Of a stretch of 15,406 bases of DNA, positions 8,720-15,018 are shown piece after piece (the first letter of the stretch is position 1; each line of letters opens with the position of its first letter). Location: positions 1-15,406 of the forward strand of contig JAQUHH010000022.1 in NCBI GenBank assembly GCA_028683685.1, given 5' to 3'. This stretch comes from Bacteroidales bacterium. Its GTDB lineage: Bacteria > Bacteroidota > Bacteroidia > Bacteroidales > WCHB1-69. Below the pieces are notes generated by a model. It worked only from the letters and a program-made list of their open reading frames with translations, ran no database searches and was not told the origin of the DNA. A program made the position numbers and the translations under genes.

Positions 8720-8727
8720 ATCATTTT

Positions 8728-9543
8728 ATGCTAACTTTTTCATCTTGTAAAATCAATTTAGGATTATTTATTCTTAATAAACGCCCAGACCATTTTCACT
8801 CCATAGAAACCGTCTTTTATCCAATTCATTTTCTTCAGGATGCCATAGAAATTATCAGCAATTCATCATTCAAGGATTTATATTACTTTACGGGAATAGA
8901 AATGGACTGCAAAGAAGATGAAAATTTAGGTGTAAAAACCATAAATCTTTTAAGAGAGTATTACGATTTTCCATTCATTACACTCTATCTGCACAAAGCA
9001 GTTCCCATGGGTGCTGGCTTGGGAGGCGGATCTGCCAATGTAGCAAGTATTATTAATCTCATCAACGAAAAATATCATCTAGAAATATCCAAAGATTTCA
9101 GACGTGAATTAGCGAGTCAAATTGGAAGCGATTGTGCTTTTTTCATTGATCCAATTCCCTCATTTGGTGAAGAAAAAGGCGAAATATTAAGCAAAGTTGA
9201 CATTTCATTATCTGGATATTATTTATTAATTGTAAAACCCCCCATTCATATTTCTACCGCATTGGCATATAAAAATACAATACCCCAATCAAACAGAAAA
9301 ACATTAAAAGAAATCATTTTAAACACCAAAATTTCAAGTTGGAAAGAGGTCTTACAGAATGACTTTGAAACTGGAATATTTAAAGAATATCCAGAAATTG
9401 CAAAAATCAAAGAAACCTTATACCAATCAGGAGCCATTTATGCACAAATGTCGGGCAGTGGGTCGGCAGTTTTTGGAATTTTCGATAAGAAAATTGAAAT
9501 TCCTTTTCCTAACAATTACACAAACTATTGGGGAATCATATAA
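8728..9543 (+). CDS. ispE: 4-diphosphocytidyl-2-C-methyl-D-erythritol kinase
   Basis: IspE phosphorylates the 2-hydroxyl of CDP-methylerythritol with ATP, the fourth step of the MEP route to isopentenyl diphosphate. The 271-residue protein has the GHMP-kinase layout: CKINLGL at 7-13 with the catalytic-site Lys8, the ATP loop PMGAGLGGGSAN at 93-104, GSD at 133-135 with the catalytic base Asp135, LQNDFE at 209-214, and the C-terminal glycine-rich block MSGSGSAVFGIF at 241-252. Length is normal and the ATG at 8728 is the only start that keeps the first motif near the N-terminus. It is cytoplasmic and stands alone, divergent from the GH3 operon and convergent with the PUR-like gene. Confidence 0.95.
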   Translation: MLTFSSCKINLGLFILNKRPDHFHSIETVFYPIHFLQDAIEIISNSSFKDLYYFTGIEMDCKEDENLGVKTINLLREYYDFPFITLYLHKAVPMGAGLGGGSANVASIINLINEKYHLEISKDFRRELASQIGSDCAFFIDPIPSFGEEKGEILSKVDISLSGYYLLIVKPPIHISTALAYKNTIPQSNRKTLKEIILNTKISSWKEVLQNDFETGIFKEYPEIAKIKETLYQSGAIYAQMSGSGSAVFGIFDKKIEIPFPNNYTNYWGII

Positions 9544-9610
9544 AAAGGACTTAAAAAACGACTTTTAGTGATTGAATTCAAATTGACACCGAAGATTCTA
9601 ATTCCCTCCT

Positions 9611-9644
9611 AAAATCAGGTAAAAAAAACGATTTTTCCACCTGA
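9611..9644 (-). terminator. Probable terminator for the PUR-like gene
   Basis: On the minus strand, TCAGGT (9644-9639) pairs with ACCTGA (9620-9615); an A-run and a T-run inside extend the stem after a GG bulge, and TTTT (9614-9611) follows. It lies 65 nt after the stop of the minus-strand gene. On the plus strand the same stem lacks a following T tract. Confidence 0.45.
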
Positions 9645-9688
9645 CAATAATCCAATATACAATCTGTTCAGTAAAACTTTTACCAAAC

Positions 9689-9711
9689 ATATTTTTCGAA
9701 AATATCTTTTT
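9689..9711 (+). terminator. Possible terminator for ispE
   Basis: ATATTTT (9689-9695), a TCG loop and AAAATAT (9699-9705) form a 7-bp all-A/T hairpin followed by CTTTTT (9706-9711). It is 145 nt after the ispE stop and ends at the stop of the opposing PUR-like gene. The stem is weak because it has no G-C pair. Confidence 0.35.
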
Positions 9712-10054
9712 AAATTGAATTAATATTGTCTTCAGACTGATTATCAAAACCAATCTCCTCGTTGGGATTTAAATTAGTCTCCTCCTCTTTAGGCAAATCA
9801 CCAGTTCTAATAAAATGTATCATCTCTTCCAATCCTGTTGAGAATTTATCAAAATCTTCTTTATAGAGAAATAACTTATGTTTTTCATAAAAAAAAGCAT
9901 CCGTCTGAGGGTCATATTTTCGCTTACTTTCTGTAATTGTTAAATACATCTCATCAGAACGGGTGGCTTTTACATCAAAAAAATAAGTGCGTTTTCCCGC
10001 TCTTACAGCTTTTGAATAAACCTCCGATTTTTCCTTGCTTCCAAACTCTTCCAT
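9710..10054 (-). CDS. PUR-like single-strand nucleic-acid-binding protein (DUF3276)
   Basis: A 114-residue cytoplasmic protein of the DUF3276 family, which has the PUR-alpha fold. The Borrelia relative BpuR binds DNA and RNA and acts as a regulator; the role of the Bacteroidota members is not well defined. The fold region shows the expected strands: RTYFFDVKATRS (22-33), EMYLTITESKR (35-45) and AFFYEKHKLFLYKEDFDKF (53-71), then a helix (GLEEMIHFI, 74-82). An acidic, disordered tail rich in Glu, Asp and Asn follows (89-110). PUR proteins work as two-repeat modules, so a single-repeat protein of this size would be expected to dimerise. It is a single gene on the minus strand with its own promoter and terminator. 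The family call comes from recalled sequence features. Confidence 0.85.
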   Translation of the reverse strand: MEEFGSKEKSEVYSKAVRAGKRTYFFDVKATRSDEMYLTITESKRKYDPQTDAFFYEKHKLFLYKEDFDKFSTGLEEMIHFIRTGDLPKEEETNLNPNEEIGFDNQSEDNINSI

Positions 10055-10406
10055 AGCTTTTATATTTATCCGGTATCAAAGCAAAATTAATCAAATTTAT
10101 TTATTACACAAAGTTTTATTTATAAAAAATTAACGGAACAATAAAAAAGACTTTTCTAATTAAACAAATTTCTCTATGAACACTTACGAAATCAGCAAAA
10201 ATCAATAATCTAGGATGAAAAAGTCCATCACTAACAAAATTATTTTGAATTATATTTAATCAATTTTAAAACAATCCATCTCTATTTTAGGTTTTAAAAC
10301 TGTATTTTACAAAAATCTGGAGTATAAGAAATTGCAAATTCTTCGTTAATTAAATTCTCAAATGTCATTGAAATCAAATAAAAATTGTAATTTGCACTCT
10401 TTTTTA
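10055..10406. other. AT-rich non-coding region between divergent genes
   Basis: About 350 nt lie between the PUR-like gene and the preferred start of the next plus-strand gene. The left end holds the PUR-gene promoter. No convincing small gene, tRNA or stable GC-containing hairpin is seen. Two TTTTAAAAC/GTTTTAAAA blocks near 10265 and 10292 are A/T-only. An imperfect 18-bp palindrome at 10326-10343 (AAGAAATTGCAAATTCTT, two mismatches) is the only operator-like element. No full TAnnTTTG box was found on the plus strand; the closest is TAATTTG at 10388-10394, 17 nt after a TTG. Confidence 0.5.
10082..10112 (-). promoter_or_regulatory. Bacteroidota-type promoter of the PUR-like gene
   Basis: On the minus strand the sequence is TTTG (10112-10109), a 19-nt spacer, then TAATTTTG (10089-10082). 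Both boxes match the -33 TTTG and -7 TAnnTTTG consensus exactly at an accepted spacing. The predicted start is near 10075-10078, giving a leader of about 20-25 nt before the ATG at 10054. This is the best promoter in the window. Confidence 0.65.
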
Positions 10407-11438
10407 ATGAACAATATGCGATTACTAATTTTACACATAATACTGATATTCAATCTAATAACATCATCAGGACAAAGTATGATGAATATTCCTTATGATT
10501 ATCATAAAGACTCGAGCTATTATAGCATCGTACAAACTCAAGCAGATTCTTGGTGGATAGCAGGAGAAAGCGGGGTGCTAAAAGAAGTAAATAGAAATGG
10601 CACGACTTCCAACTTAGCAATCAACTTAAATGGAAATGATGTTTTCAAAATGGAAGCCAACGAACAAAATGTATACATTGTGGGACAAGGACCTTCTTTG
10701 TATATCATTGATAAACAAACACATAAATGTAAATATTTTAACTTTAAAGACAAATTAAAAAACGCTTGTTTTTACGATTTGGTTGTTTTACCTAATAACC
10801 AAATTATTTTATGCGGAGGAAATCATAAAATAGCACATGCAAAAAAGACCATTCCTAATGGTTTTATAGCACTGCTAAACCCTGAAAATGAGAAAGAAGA
10901 GATTCAAATTATGAAGAAAACTCCCTTCCAATTTTATTTTGCCATAACCCAATCTAAAAAAGACAGTACTCTTTATGCTTCCAGCTTTAATGGTTATCAT
11001 TCAACCATTTATAAAAGCAAAAATGGAATAAAATGGGAACGATACAAAAGCATAAAAGGCATTATTCACGACCTAATGCTGGATCAAAATGAAAACTTAT
11101 GGTTTTCAGGCACAAATGGCATGAACTATCACAAACATGGTTTAATAGGCTATGTTAAAAATAAAAATATAGAAAAATCAACAACCAATTCAGGTTGCAT
11201 ATGGCGAATCATTGAACAAAACAATAATATTGTTGCTGTAAACGTTAAAGGAGACTTATTGATTTTTGATAAAAACACCCTAAACTATCAAATAGAAAAA
11301 ACAGGATTTGAAAAACCAATATACTGCATTGGCATCAATGACTATCAAGAGATACTCATTGGGGGTCACGGAAAATCTATCAAAATCAAACTCCCTACAA
11401 ACAATGAAGAGAGGAATGTTCATTTATCTAAAAACTAA
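10407..11438 (+). CDS. Secreted propeller-like protein of unknown function
   Basis: The frame is open from an ATG at 10362 (358 residues), but the first 15-18 residues would be an odd polar leader. Starting at the ATG at 10407 (MNNMRLLILH...) or 10416 gives a normal signal peptide ending ITSSGQ, so 10407 is chosen here. The mature protein has about seven repeats of a propeller-blade pattern: WWIAGESGVLKEVNRNG, VYIVGQGPSLYIIDKQ, IILCGGNHK, LYASSFNGYHSTIYKSKNG, LMLDQNENLWFSGTNG, IVAVNVKGDLLIFDKN and EILIGGHGKSIKIKL. The D.N.NLWF.GT.G blade resembles the Reg_prop repeat of two-component-regulator propellers, and the K-NGIKWERY turn resembles BNR/sialidase repeats. No active site can be named. 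It is followed closely by the esterase-LysM gene, so the two probably form an operon. The fold is inferred; the function is unknown. Confidence 0.72.
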   Translation: MNNMRLLILHIILIFNLITSSGQSMMNIPYDYHKDSSYYSIVQTQADSWWIAGESGVLKEVNRNGTTSNLAINLNGNDVFKMEANEQNVYIVGQGPSLYIIDKQTHKCKYFNFKDKLKNACFYDLVVLPNNQIILCGGNHKIAHAKKTIPNGFIALLNPENEKEEIQIMKKTPFQFYFAITQSKKDSTLYASSFNGYHSTIYKSKNGIKWERYKSIKGIIHDLMLDQNENLWFSGTNGMNYHKHGLIGYVKNKNIEKSTTNSGCIWRIIEQNNNIVAVNVKGDLLIFDKNTLNYQIEKTGFEKPIYCIGINDYQEILIGGHGKSIKIKLPTNNEERNVHLSKN

Positions 11439-11479
11439 TTTTGTTAGAAAAGAAAAGTATATTTCTTAAAACCCAAAAG

Positions 11480-12433
11480 ATGAAACTATTTAAATTATTC
11501 TCAATATTAATATTTTTACTAATTTGCTCCAAATTAAATTCCCAACCCAGTGCACATCGAAATGAAGTAAAAAATTCATACAATTATTGGGTACAACTAC
11601 CTAAAGATTATGATGATACCACAAAAATATTCCCTACAATTTTGTTTCTACATGGCAAAAGTTTATCGGGCAACAATCTGGAAAGTGTAAAACGATATGG
11701 AATTCTCAGGGAATCTACAAAAAAAAGGGAATTAGATGCCATTGTGATAGCCCCACAATGCCCCAAAGGACAATCGTGGAATGCAGACAAAATATTAAAT
11801 TTAATCACTCACATTGAATCCAATTATCGTACGGACACAAACCGCTTATATGTTGCAGGAATGAGCATGGGCGGATATGGCACGCTGAGGTTTGTTGGAA
11901 AATATCCCAAAAAAGTAGCGGCAGCTGTTGCTCTCTGCGGAGGAGGAAACCTTGCAGATGCTTGCCGATTGTCGGAAGTTCCATTGTGGATTATTCACGG
12001 AAATAGCGACAGAGCCGTGCCTGTTAAAGAATCTATCAAAATAGTAGATGCAATAAACGATTGTAACAATGGTGACTTATTGAAAAGTGATTTTTTGGAT
12101 GGAGTTGGACACAGTGCATTGGCCCGCTTCTTTTCGATGGACGAACTTTACGACTGGCTTTTTATGCACTCAAAAACAGATAGAATAAAAACCCTATCCG
12201 ATAGTTTAACCGTTACTGCCGAAGATTTTGGATCAAAAACACAGCATAAATCAACAAATACAACCCAAAATCAAGAAAAATCAAATTCGACCCAAATCTA
12301 CGTTATAAAAAGCGGAGATAACTTAGGAAAAGTGGCGAAAAAATACGGAACTTCAGTCGATAAGTTATGCAAAATTAATGGAATAAAAAAGACATCTATT
12401 TTACAAATTGGTCAAAAAATAAAACTTCCTTAA
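11480..12433 (+). CDS. Secreted alpha/beta-hydrolase (esterase/peptidase-like) with C-terminal LysM domain
   Basis: A 317-residue exported enzyme if started at ATG 11480, which gives a signal peptide (MKLFKLFSIL...LNSQ). A TTG at 11441 would add 13 residues ahead of it and is less likely. The alpha/beta-hydrolase fold shows the oxyanion-side block FPTILFLHGKS (51-61), the nucleophile Ser129 in AGMSMGGYG, Asp177 in IIHGNSDRAVPV and His211 in DGVGHSAL, a complete triad. It resembles the PHB-depolymerase/feruloyl-esterase-like and 'predicted peptidase' (COG4099) group. A Ser/Thr/Asn/Gln-rich linker (about 250-272) leads to one LysM repeat (YVIKSGDNLGKVAKKYGTS, about 274-316), which binds GlcNAc-containing glycans, normally peptidoglycan. 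This suggests an esterase held at the cell wall, but the substrate is unknown. It lies 41 nt after the propeller gene. The domain calls are firm. Confidence 0.85.
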   Translation: MKLFKLFSILIFLLICSKLNSQPSAHRNEVKNSYNYWVQLPKDYDDTTKIFPTILFLHGKSLSGNNLESVKRYGILRESTKKRELDAIVIAPQCPKGQSWNADKILNLITHIESNYRTDTNRLYVAGMSMGGYGTLRFVGKYPKKVAAAVALCGGGNLADACRLSEVPLWIIHGNSDRAVPVKESIKIVDAINDCNNGDLLKSDFLDGVGHSALARFFSMDELYDWLFMHSKTDRIKTLSDSLTVTAEDFGSKTQHKSTNTTQNQEKSNSTQIYVIKSGDNLGKVAKKYGTSVDKLCKINGIKKTSILQIGQKIKLP

Positions 12434-12524
12434 AATATATTTCGTTTTCAGGAAGAAGAAGAAAGAAAAAAAACATCTACTTCATTGAAAATTTTGTATT
12501 TTTATGCAATAAAACAAACAAACT

Positions 12525-12872
12525 ATGAAAAAAATATTAGTATCATTTATAATTATCAGCGTATGCATCCTTTTCAGCACCGAAACTTATGCTCAAAAAA
12601 TATACAGCTGTAAATACAAAAGCGACGCAAAGGTTAAAGTATACGTAGCTCAATACAAAAGTGACGCCGACTTGGTTGTTTACAAATGCAATTACAAGAG
12701 CGATGCATCTGGCAACAATGGTTTATGGTATTTTTGTGAGTACAAGAGCGATGCCGACAAAACAATATATTTTTGCGAATACAAAAGCGATGCTGATTTA
12801 ATCATCTATTTTTCGGAATATAAAAGCGATGCCACTTGGAAAAACAGCTCCAAAAAACATCTTATGTTCTAA
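12525..12872 (+). CDS. Exported protein of six YKSDA repeats (DUF6150-like)
   Basis: A 115-residue protein: signal peptide (about 1-24, ending ETYAQ), then six tandem units of [IVW]Y-x-x-x-YKSDA-x-x-x, and a basic tail (KNSSKKHLMF). Units are 13 residues, except the third, which carries a 3-residue insert (SGNNG region). The repeat tyrosines are Y31, Y44, Y57, Y73, Y86 and Y99. Cysteines sit two residues before that Tyr in four units (C29, C55, C71, C84), with Ala and Ser in the other two. The pattern, including the GNNGLWYF insert and KKHLM end, matches my memory of the DUF6150 family of Bacteroidota, whose function is unknown. Alternating Tyr/hydrophobic positions suggest short stacked beta-strands. 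The gene appears to be single, with no clear promoter; TATTTTTA at 12497-12504 is one base off the -7 consensus. Confidence 0.85.
   Translation: MKKILVSFIIISVCILFSTETYAQKIYSCKYKSDAKVKVYVAQYKSDADLVVYKCNYKSDASGNNGLWYFCEYKSDADKTIYFCEYKSDADLIIYFSEYKSDATWKNSSKKHLMF
12615..12832 (+). repeat. Six tandem copies of a 14-bp core inside the YKSDA gene
   Basis: The core TACAARAGYGAYGC recurs at 12615, 12654, 12693, 12741, 12780 and 12819 (the last copy begins TAT). Steps are 39, 39, 48, 39 and 39 bp, all multiples of three, and differences between copies are third-position changes. This is coding repetition under protein-level selection, not a CRISPR array. Confidence 0.9.
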
Positions 12873-12985
12873 AAAAAACGCTGACGTATTTCATTTTAAA
12901 GTACGCCTTTCACTTCATAAGTTCATATTATCACTTTGAAAATGATTAATATTAATTTCTCCAAATTTCATTTAATACAATACCC

Positions 12986-13321
12986 ATGAAAAAAAGCATT
13001 TTAACAAGCATTATTACCATTATTATTTTAGTTTCAATATCTAGTATTTCTGCATGCAAATGCAAAAAAACAAAAAACAACACTGCTGAAGCCAATACTT
13101 CATTTGTAGATGCCACCGTAATTAAACGTGCCGACCTCATTGGAAGCTGTGCATGGGTCATTGAATTAAGTGACGGAACAAGACTGGAACCCAGAGGATT
13201 GCAAAGTGAATTTAAAATAGATGGCAAAAAAATAAAAATTGAATACGAAGAACTAGAAGGACTTAAAAGCAAATGCATGACCGGGAAAATAGTCAAAATT
13301 TTGAATGTTAAACCTCAATAA
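12986..13321 (+). CDS. Small cysteine-containing lipoprotein, conserved hypothetical
   Basis: A 111-residue protein of unknown function. The N-terminus MKKSILTSIITIIILVSISSISAC contains a lipobox, ISAC, predicting lipidation at C24 and membrane anchoring. The mature part reads SCAWVIELSDGTRLEPRGL (53-71) and ends CMTGKIVKILNV (97-108); C54 and C97 could form a disulfide. The pattern 'CxWVIEL.DG..LEP..L' is one I recall from small Bacteroidota lipoproteins without a named role, and it looks like a small beta-barrel. An overlapping minus-strand frame (12952-13296) is less credible because it has no such signals and covers this coherent lipoprotein. The gene has a strong bidirectional terminator 25 nt after its stop. 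No full promoter consensus is visible, only a TTTG at 12935-12938. Confidence 0.75.
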   Translation: MKKSILTSIITIIILVSISSISACKCKKTKNNTAEANTSFVDATVIKRADLIGSCAWVIELSDGTRLEPRGLQSEFKIDGKKIKIEYEELEGLKSKCMTGKIVKILNVKPQ

Positions 13322-13345
13322 TTAAATTCTTTTATTACAAAAAAC

Positions 13346-13385
13346 ACAGGCTCATTTGGGATACGTCATTTTTGAGCTTGTTTTT
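13346..13385. terminator. Bidirectional terminator between lipoprotein and S41 peptidase genes
   Basis: ACAGGCTCA (13346-13354) pairs with TGAGCTTGT (13373-13381), a 9-bp stem with one G-T pair and an 18-nt loop. TTTT follows on the plus strand, and on the minus strand the stem is followed by G then a run of T (complement of the A-run at 13339-13344). It serves both convergent genes and overlaps the last bases of the peptidase gene. Confidence 0.75.
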
Positions 13386-14979
13386 ATTTTAACACACTTA
13401 CAGCTTTCAGGAATGTTTTATCTACCTGAAGTTGAACTGGATAAAAAGCTTCGTCCCCAAATAGATTGCGCCCCATAAATGCCTTAAGCCACAATTTCAA
13501 TTCCTCCTTCACATAGGCAATCTTTTTAGCATCGGGCTTAACTCCGTTTGAATTTGCATAAGCGACCAAACTATCAAAAGTAGCATTTCCAACCTGATAG
13601 TTAGAAATATAATCGTTCGCATCTGAATATTTTTTAAATGTTTCACGGTTTTTATCTACATAATCAAAGGCAAACCGATAGATAATTCCCAAGTTTACAA
13701 TAGCATTCAGGTAGGTTTTATTTTCATTTCTTTCGAGAGGCACAATAATGTCAGGGATGATTCCACCACCACCGTACACTTTTCTTCCCGACAATGTATA
13801 ATAAGCCGTTGAATCTTCGATTTTCTGATTTTCCCCATCTTCCAACTCGCCTGATTCATAGCGACTTAGCATTTCTGTATAATATGCTTCAACACCTCCT
13901 TTGTAGTAGCGCTGAATGCATCTTCCCGAAGGCGTATGATATCGTGCAACAGTGAGGCGAATGGCAGAACCATCGGAAAGAGGAATCTGTTCCTGTACCA
14001 ATCCTTTGCCAAAAGAACGGCGTCCGAGCACCACTCCCCTGTCGTTATCCTGAATAGCACCGGCCACAATTTCGCTGGCAGAAGCCGACCACTCATCCAT
14101 CAACACTGCAATTTTTAAATGACTAAATGCACCTTGTCTACGCGACTTATAATCCCGACGTGCTTGAGTTCGACCTTCGGTGTAGACAATCATTCGACCT
14201 TTTGGCAATAATTGGTCGCAAATTTCTACCGCAGCATTCAAAAAACCACCTGAATTTCCACGTAAATCAATAATTAAATTTTTAATTCCACGCTTATTCA
14301 AAGCGCCGACAGAAGCGTTAAATTCATCAATAGTAGTGGCCGAAAACTGATTCACTTTTACATATCCTGTTTTGGGGTTTACCAAAAAGGCAATATCCAC
14401 ACTGTGCAGAGGAATCACATCTCTTTTTATAGAGAAACTCAATAATTTATTAACTCCACTTCGCATTACGCCCACTTTTACCTTTGAGCCCTTGGGACCT
14501 TTCAGTAATTTAATGACTTCATTATTGGCAATTCCAACTCCTGCCACATTTTGAGTATCCACTTTCACAATACGATCCCCTGGCATCAGTCCCACTTTTT
14601 CGGATGGACCTCCGGTAATTGTATTAACCACCATTAAAGTATCATTAAAAATATTGAACTGAATTCCGATTCCCTCAAAATTTCCTGTCAATTCGGAATT
14701 AACGGCGTCAAACTCTTCGGAAGAAATATAGACCGAATGCGGATCAAGTTTCTGCAACATTCCATTGATGGCATCCGAAAGCATGGCTTCCGTATTTACG
14801 CTGTCTACATAATTTTCAACGGCATAATCAATAATGGTTTCTACTTTATTCTTAGAGGAAGACTTTCCAACAACATTCTGGGATTTGGGAACAACATAAA
14901 TACCAATCAGAATTCCAAAAACGATCAATAATGAATATAATAAAGGCTGAATGTAGAATATGAATTTTTTATTTTTCAT
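13384..14979 (-). CDS. Membrane-anchored C-terminal processing peptidase (S41 family, PDZ domain)
   Basis: A 531-residue CtpA/Prc-like serine peptidase that cleaves near the C-termini of envelope proteins. A membrane segment spans about 9-31 (FYIQPLLYSLLIVFGILIGI), placing the enzyme outside the inner membrane. An N-terminal helical region containing LDPHSVYI (78-85) is followed by the PDZ domain (about 100-185, with EGIGIQF at 102-108 and GLMPGDRIVKVD at 130-141). The S41 core contains the strand-loop LIIDLRGNSGG (235-245), SASASE (298-303) with nucleophile Ser300, and GRRSFGKG (319-326) with general base Lys325; the 25-residue spacing agrees with E. coli Prc. The C-terminal extension after about 420 is helical and typical of Bacteroidota members. 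It starts 39 nt after the stop of the tlyA-type gene on the same strand, so the pair is probably co-transcribed. Confidence 0.93.
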   Translation of the reverse strand: MKNKKFIFYIQPLLYSLLIVFGILIGIYVVPKSQNVVGKSSSKNKVETIIDYAVENYVDSVNTEAMLSDAINGMLQKLDPHSVYISSEEFDAVNSELTGNFEGIGIQFNIFNDTLMVVNTITGGPSEKVGLMPGDRIVKVDTQNVAGVGIANNEVIKLLKGPKGSKVKVGVMRSGVNKLLSFSIKRDVIPLHSVDIAFLVNPKTGYVKVNQFSATTIDEFNASVGALNKRGIKNLIIDLRGNSGGFLNAAVEICDQLLPKGRMIVYTEGRTQARRDYKSRRQGAFSHLKIAVLMDEWSASASEIVAGAIQDNDRGVVLGRRSFGKGLVQEQIPLSDGSAIRLTVARYHTPSGRCIQRYYKGGVEAYYTEMLSRYESGELEDGENQKIEDSTAYYTLSGRKVYGGGGIIPDIIVPLERNENKTYLNAIVNLGIIYRFAFDYVDKNRETFKKYSDANDYISNYQVGNATFDSLVAYANSNGVKPDAKKIAYVKEELKLWLKAFMGRNLFGDEAFYPVQLQVDKTFLKAVSVLK

Positions 14980-15018
14980 GCTAAATTAATTGAGAAACAA
15001 ACGAATTAGAAAATTGAA

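Noticed and set aside
9671..9683. GTAAAACTTTTAC palindrome between ispE and the PUR-like gene
   Set aside because: The loop would be a single base and no T tract follows; it is unlikely to form a functional hairpin.
12615..12832. Regular 14-bp repeats resembling a short CRISPR array
   Set aside because: Spacings are multiples of three, changes fall at third codon positions, and the copies encode the YKSDA units of a protein with a signal peptide.
12945..12956. Perfect 12-bp palindrome ATTAATATTAAT upstream of the lipoprotein gene
   Set aside because: It is made only of A and T; several such palindromes are expected by chance in 15 kb of DNA with this composition.
12952..13296. A 114-codon open frame on the minus strand
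   Set aside because: It overlaps the plus-strand lipoprotein, which has a lipobox and a coherent domain; the minus frame shows no recognisable pattern.
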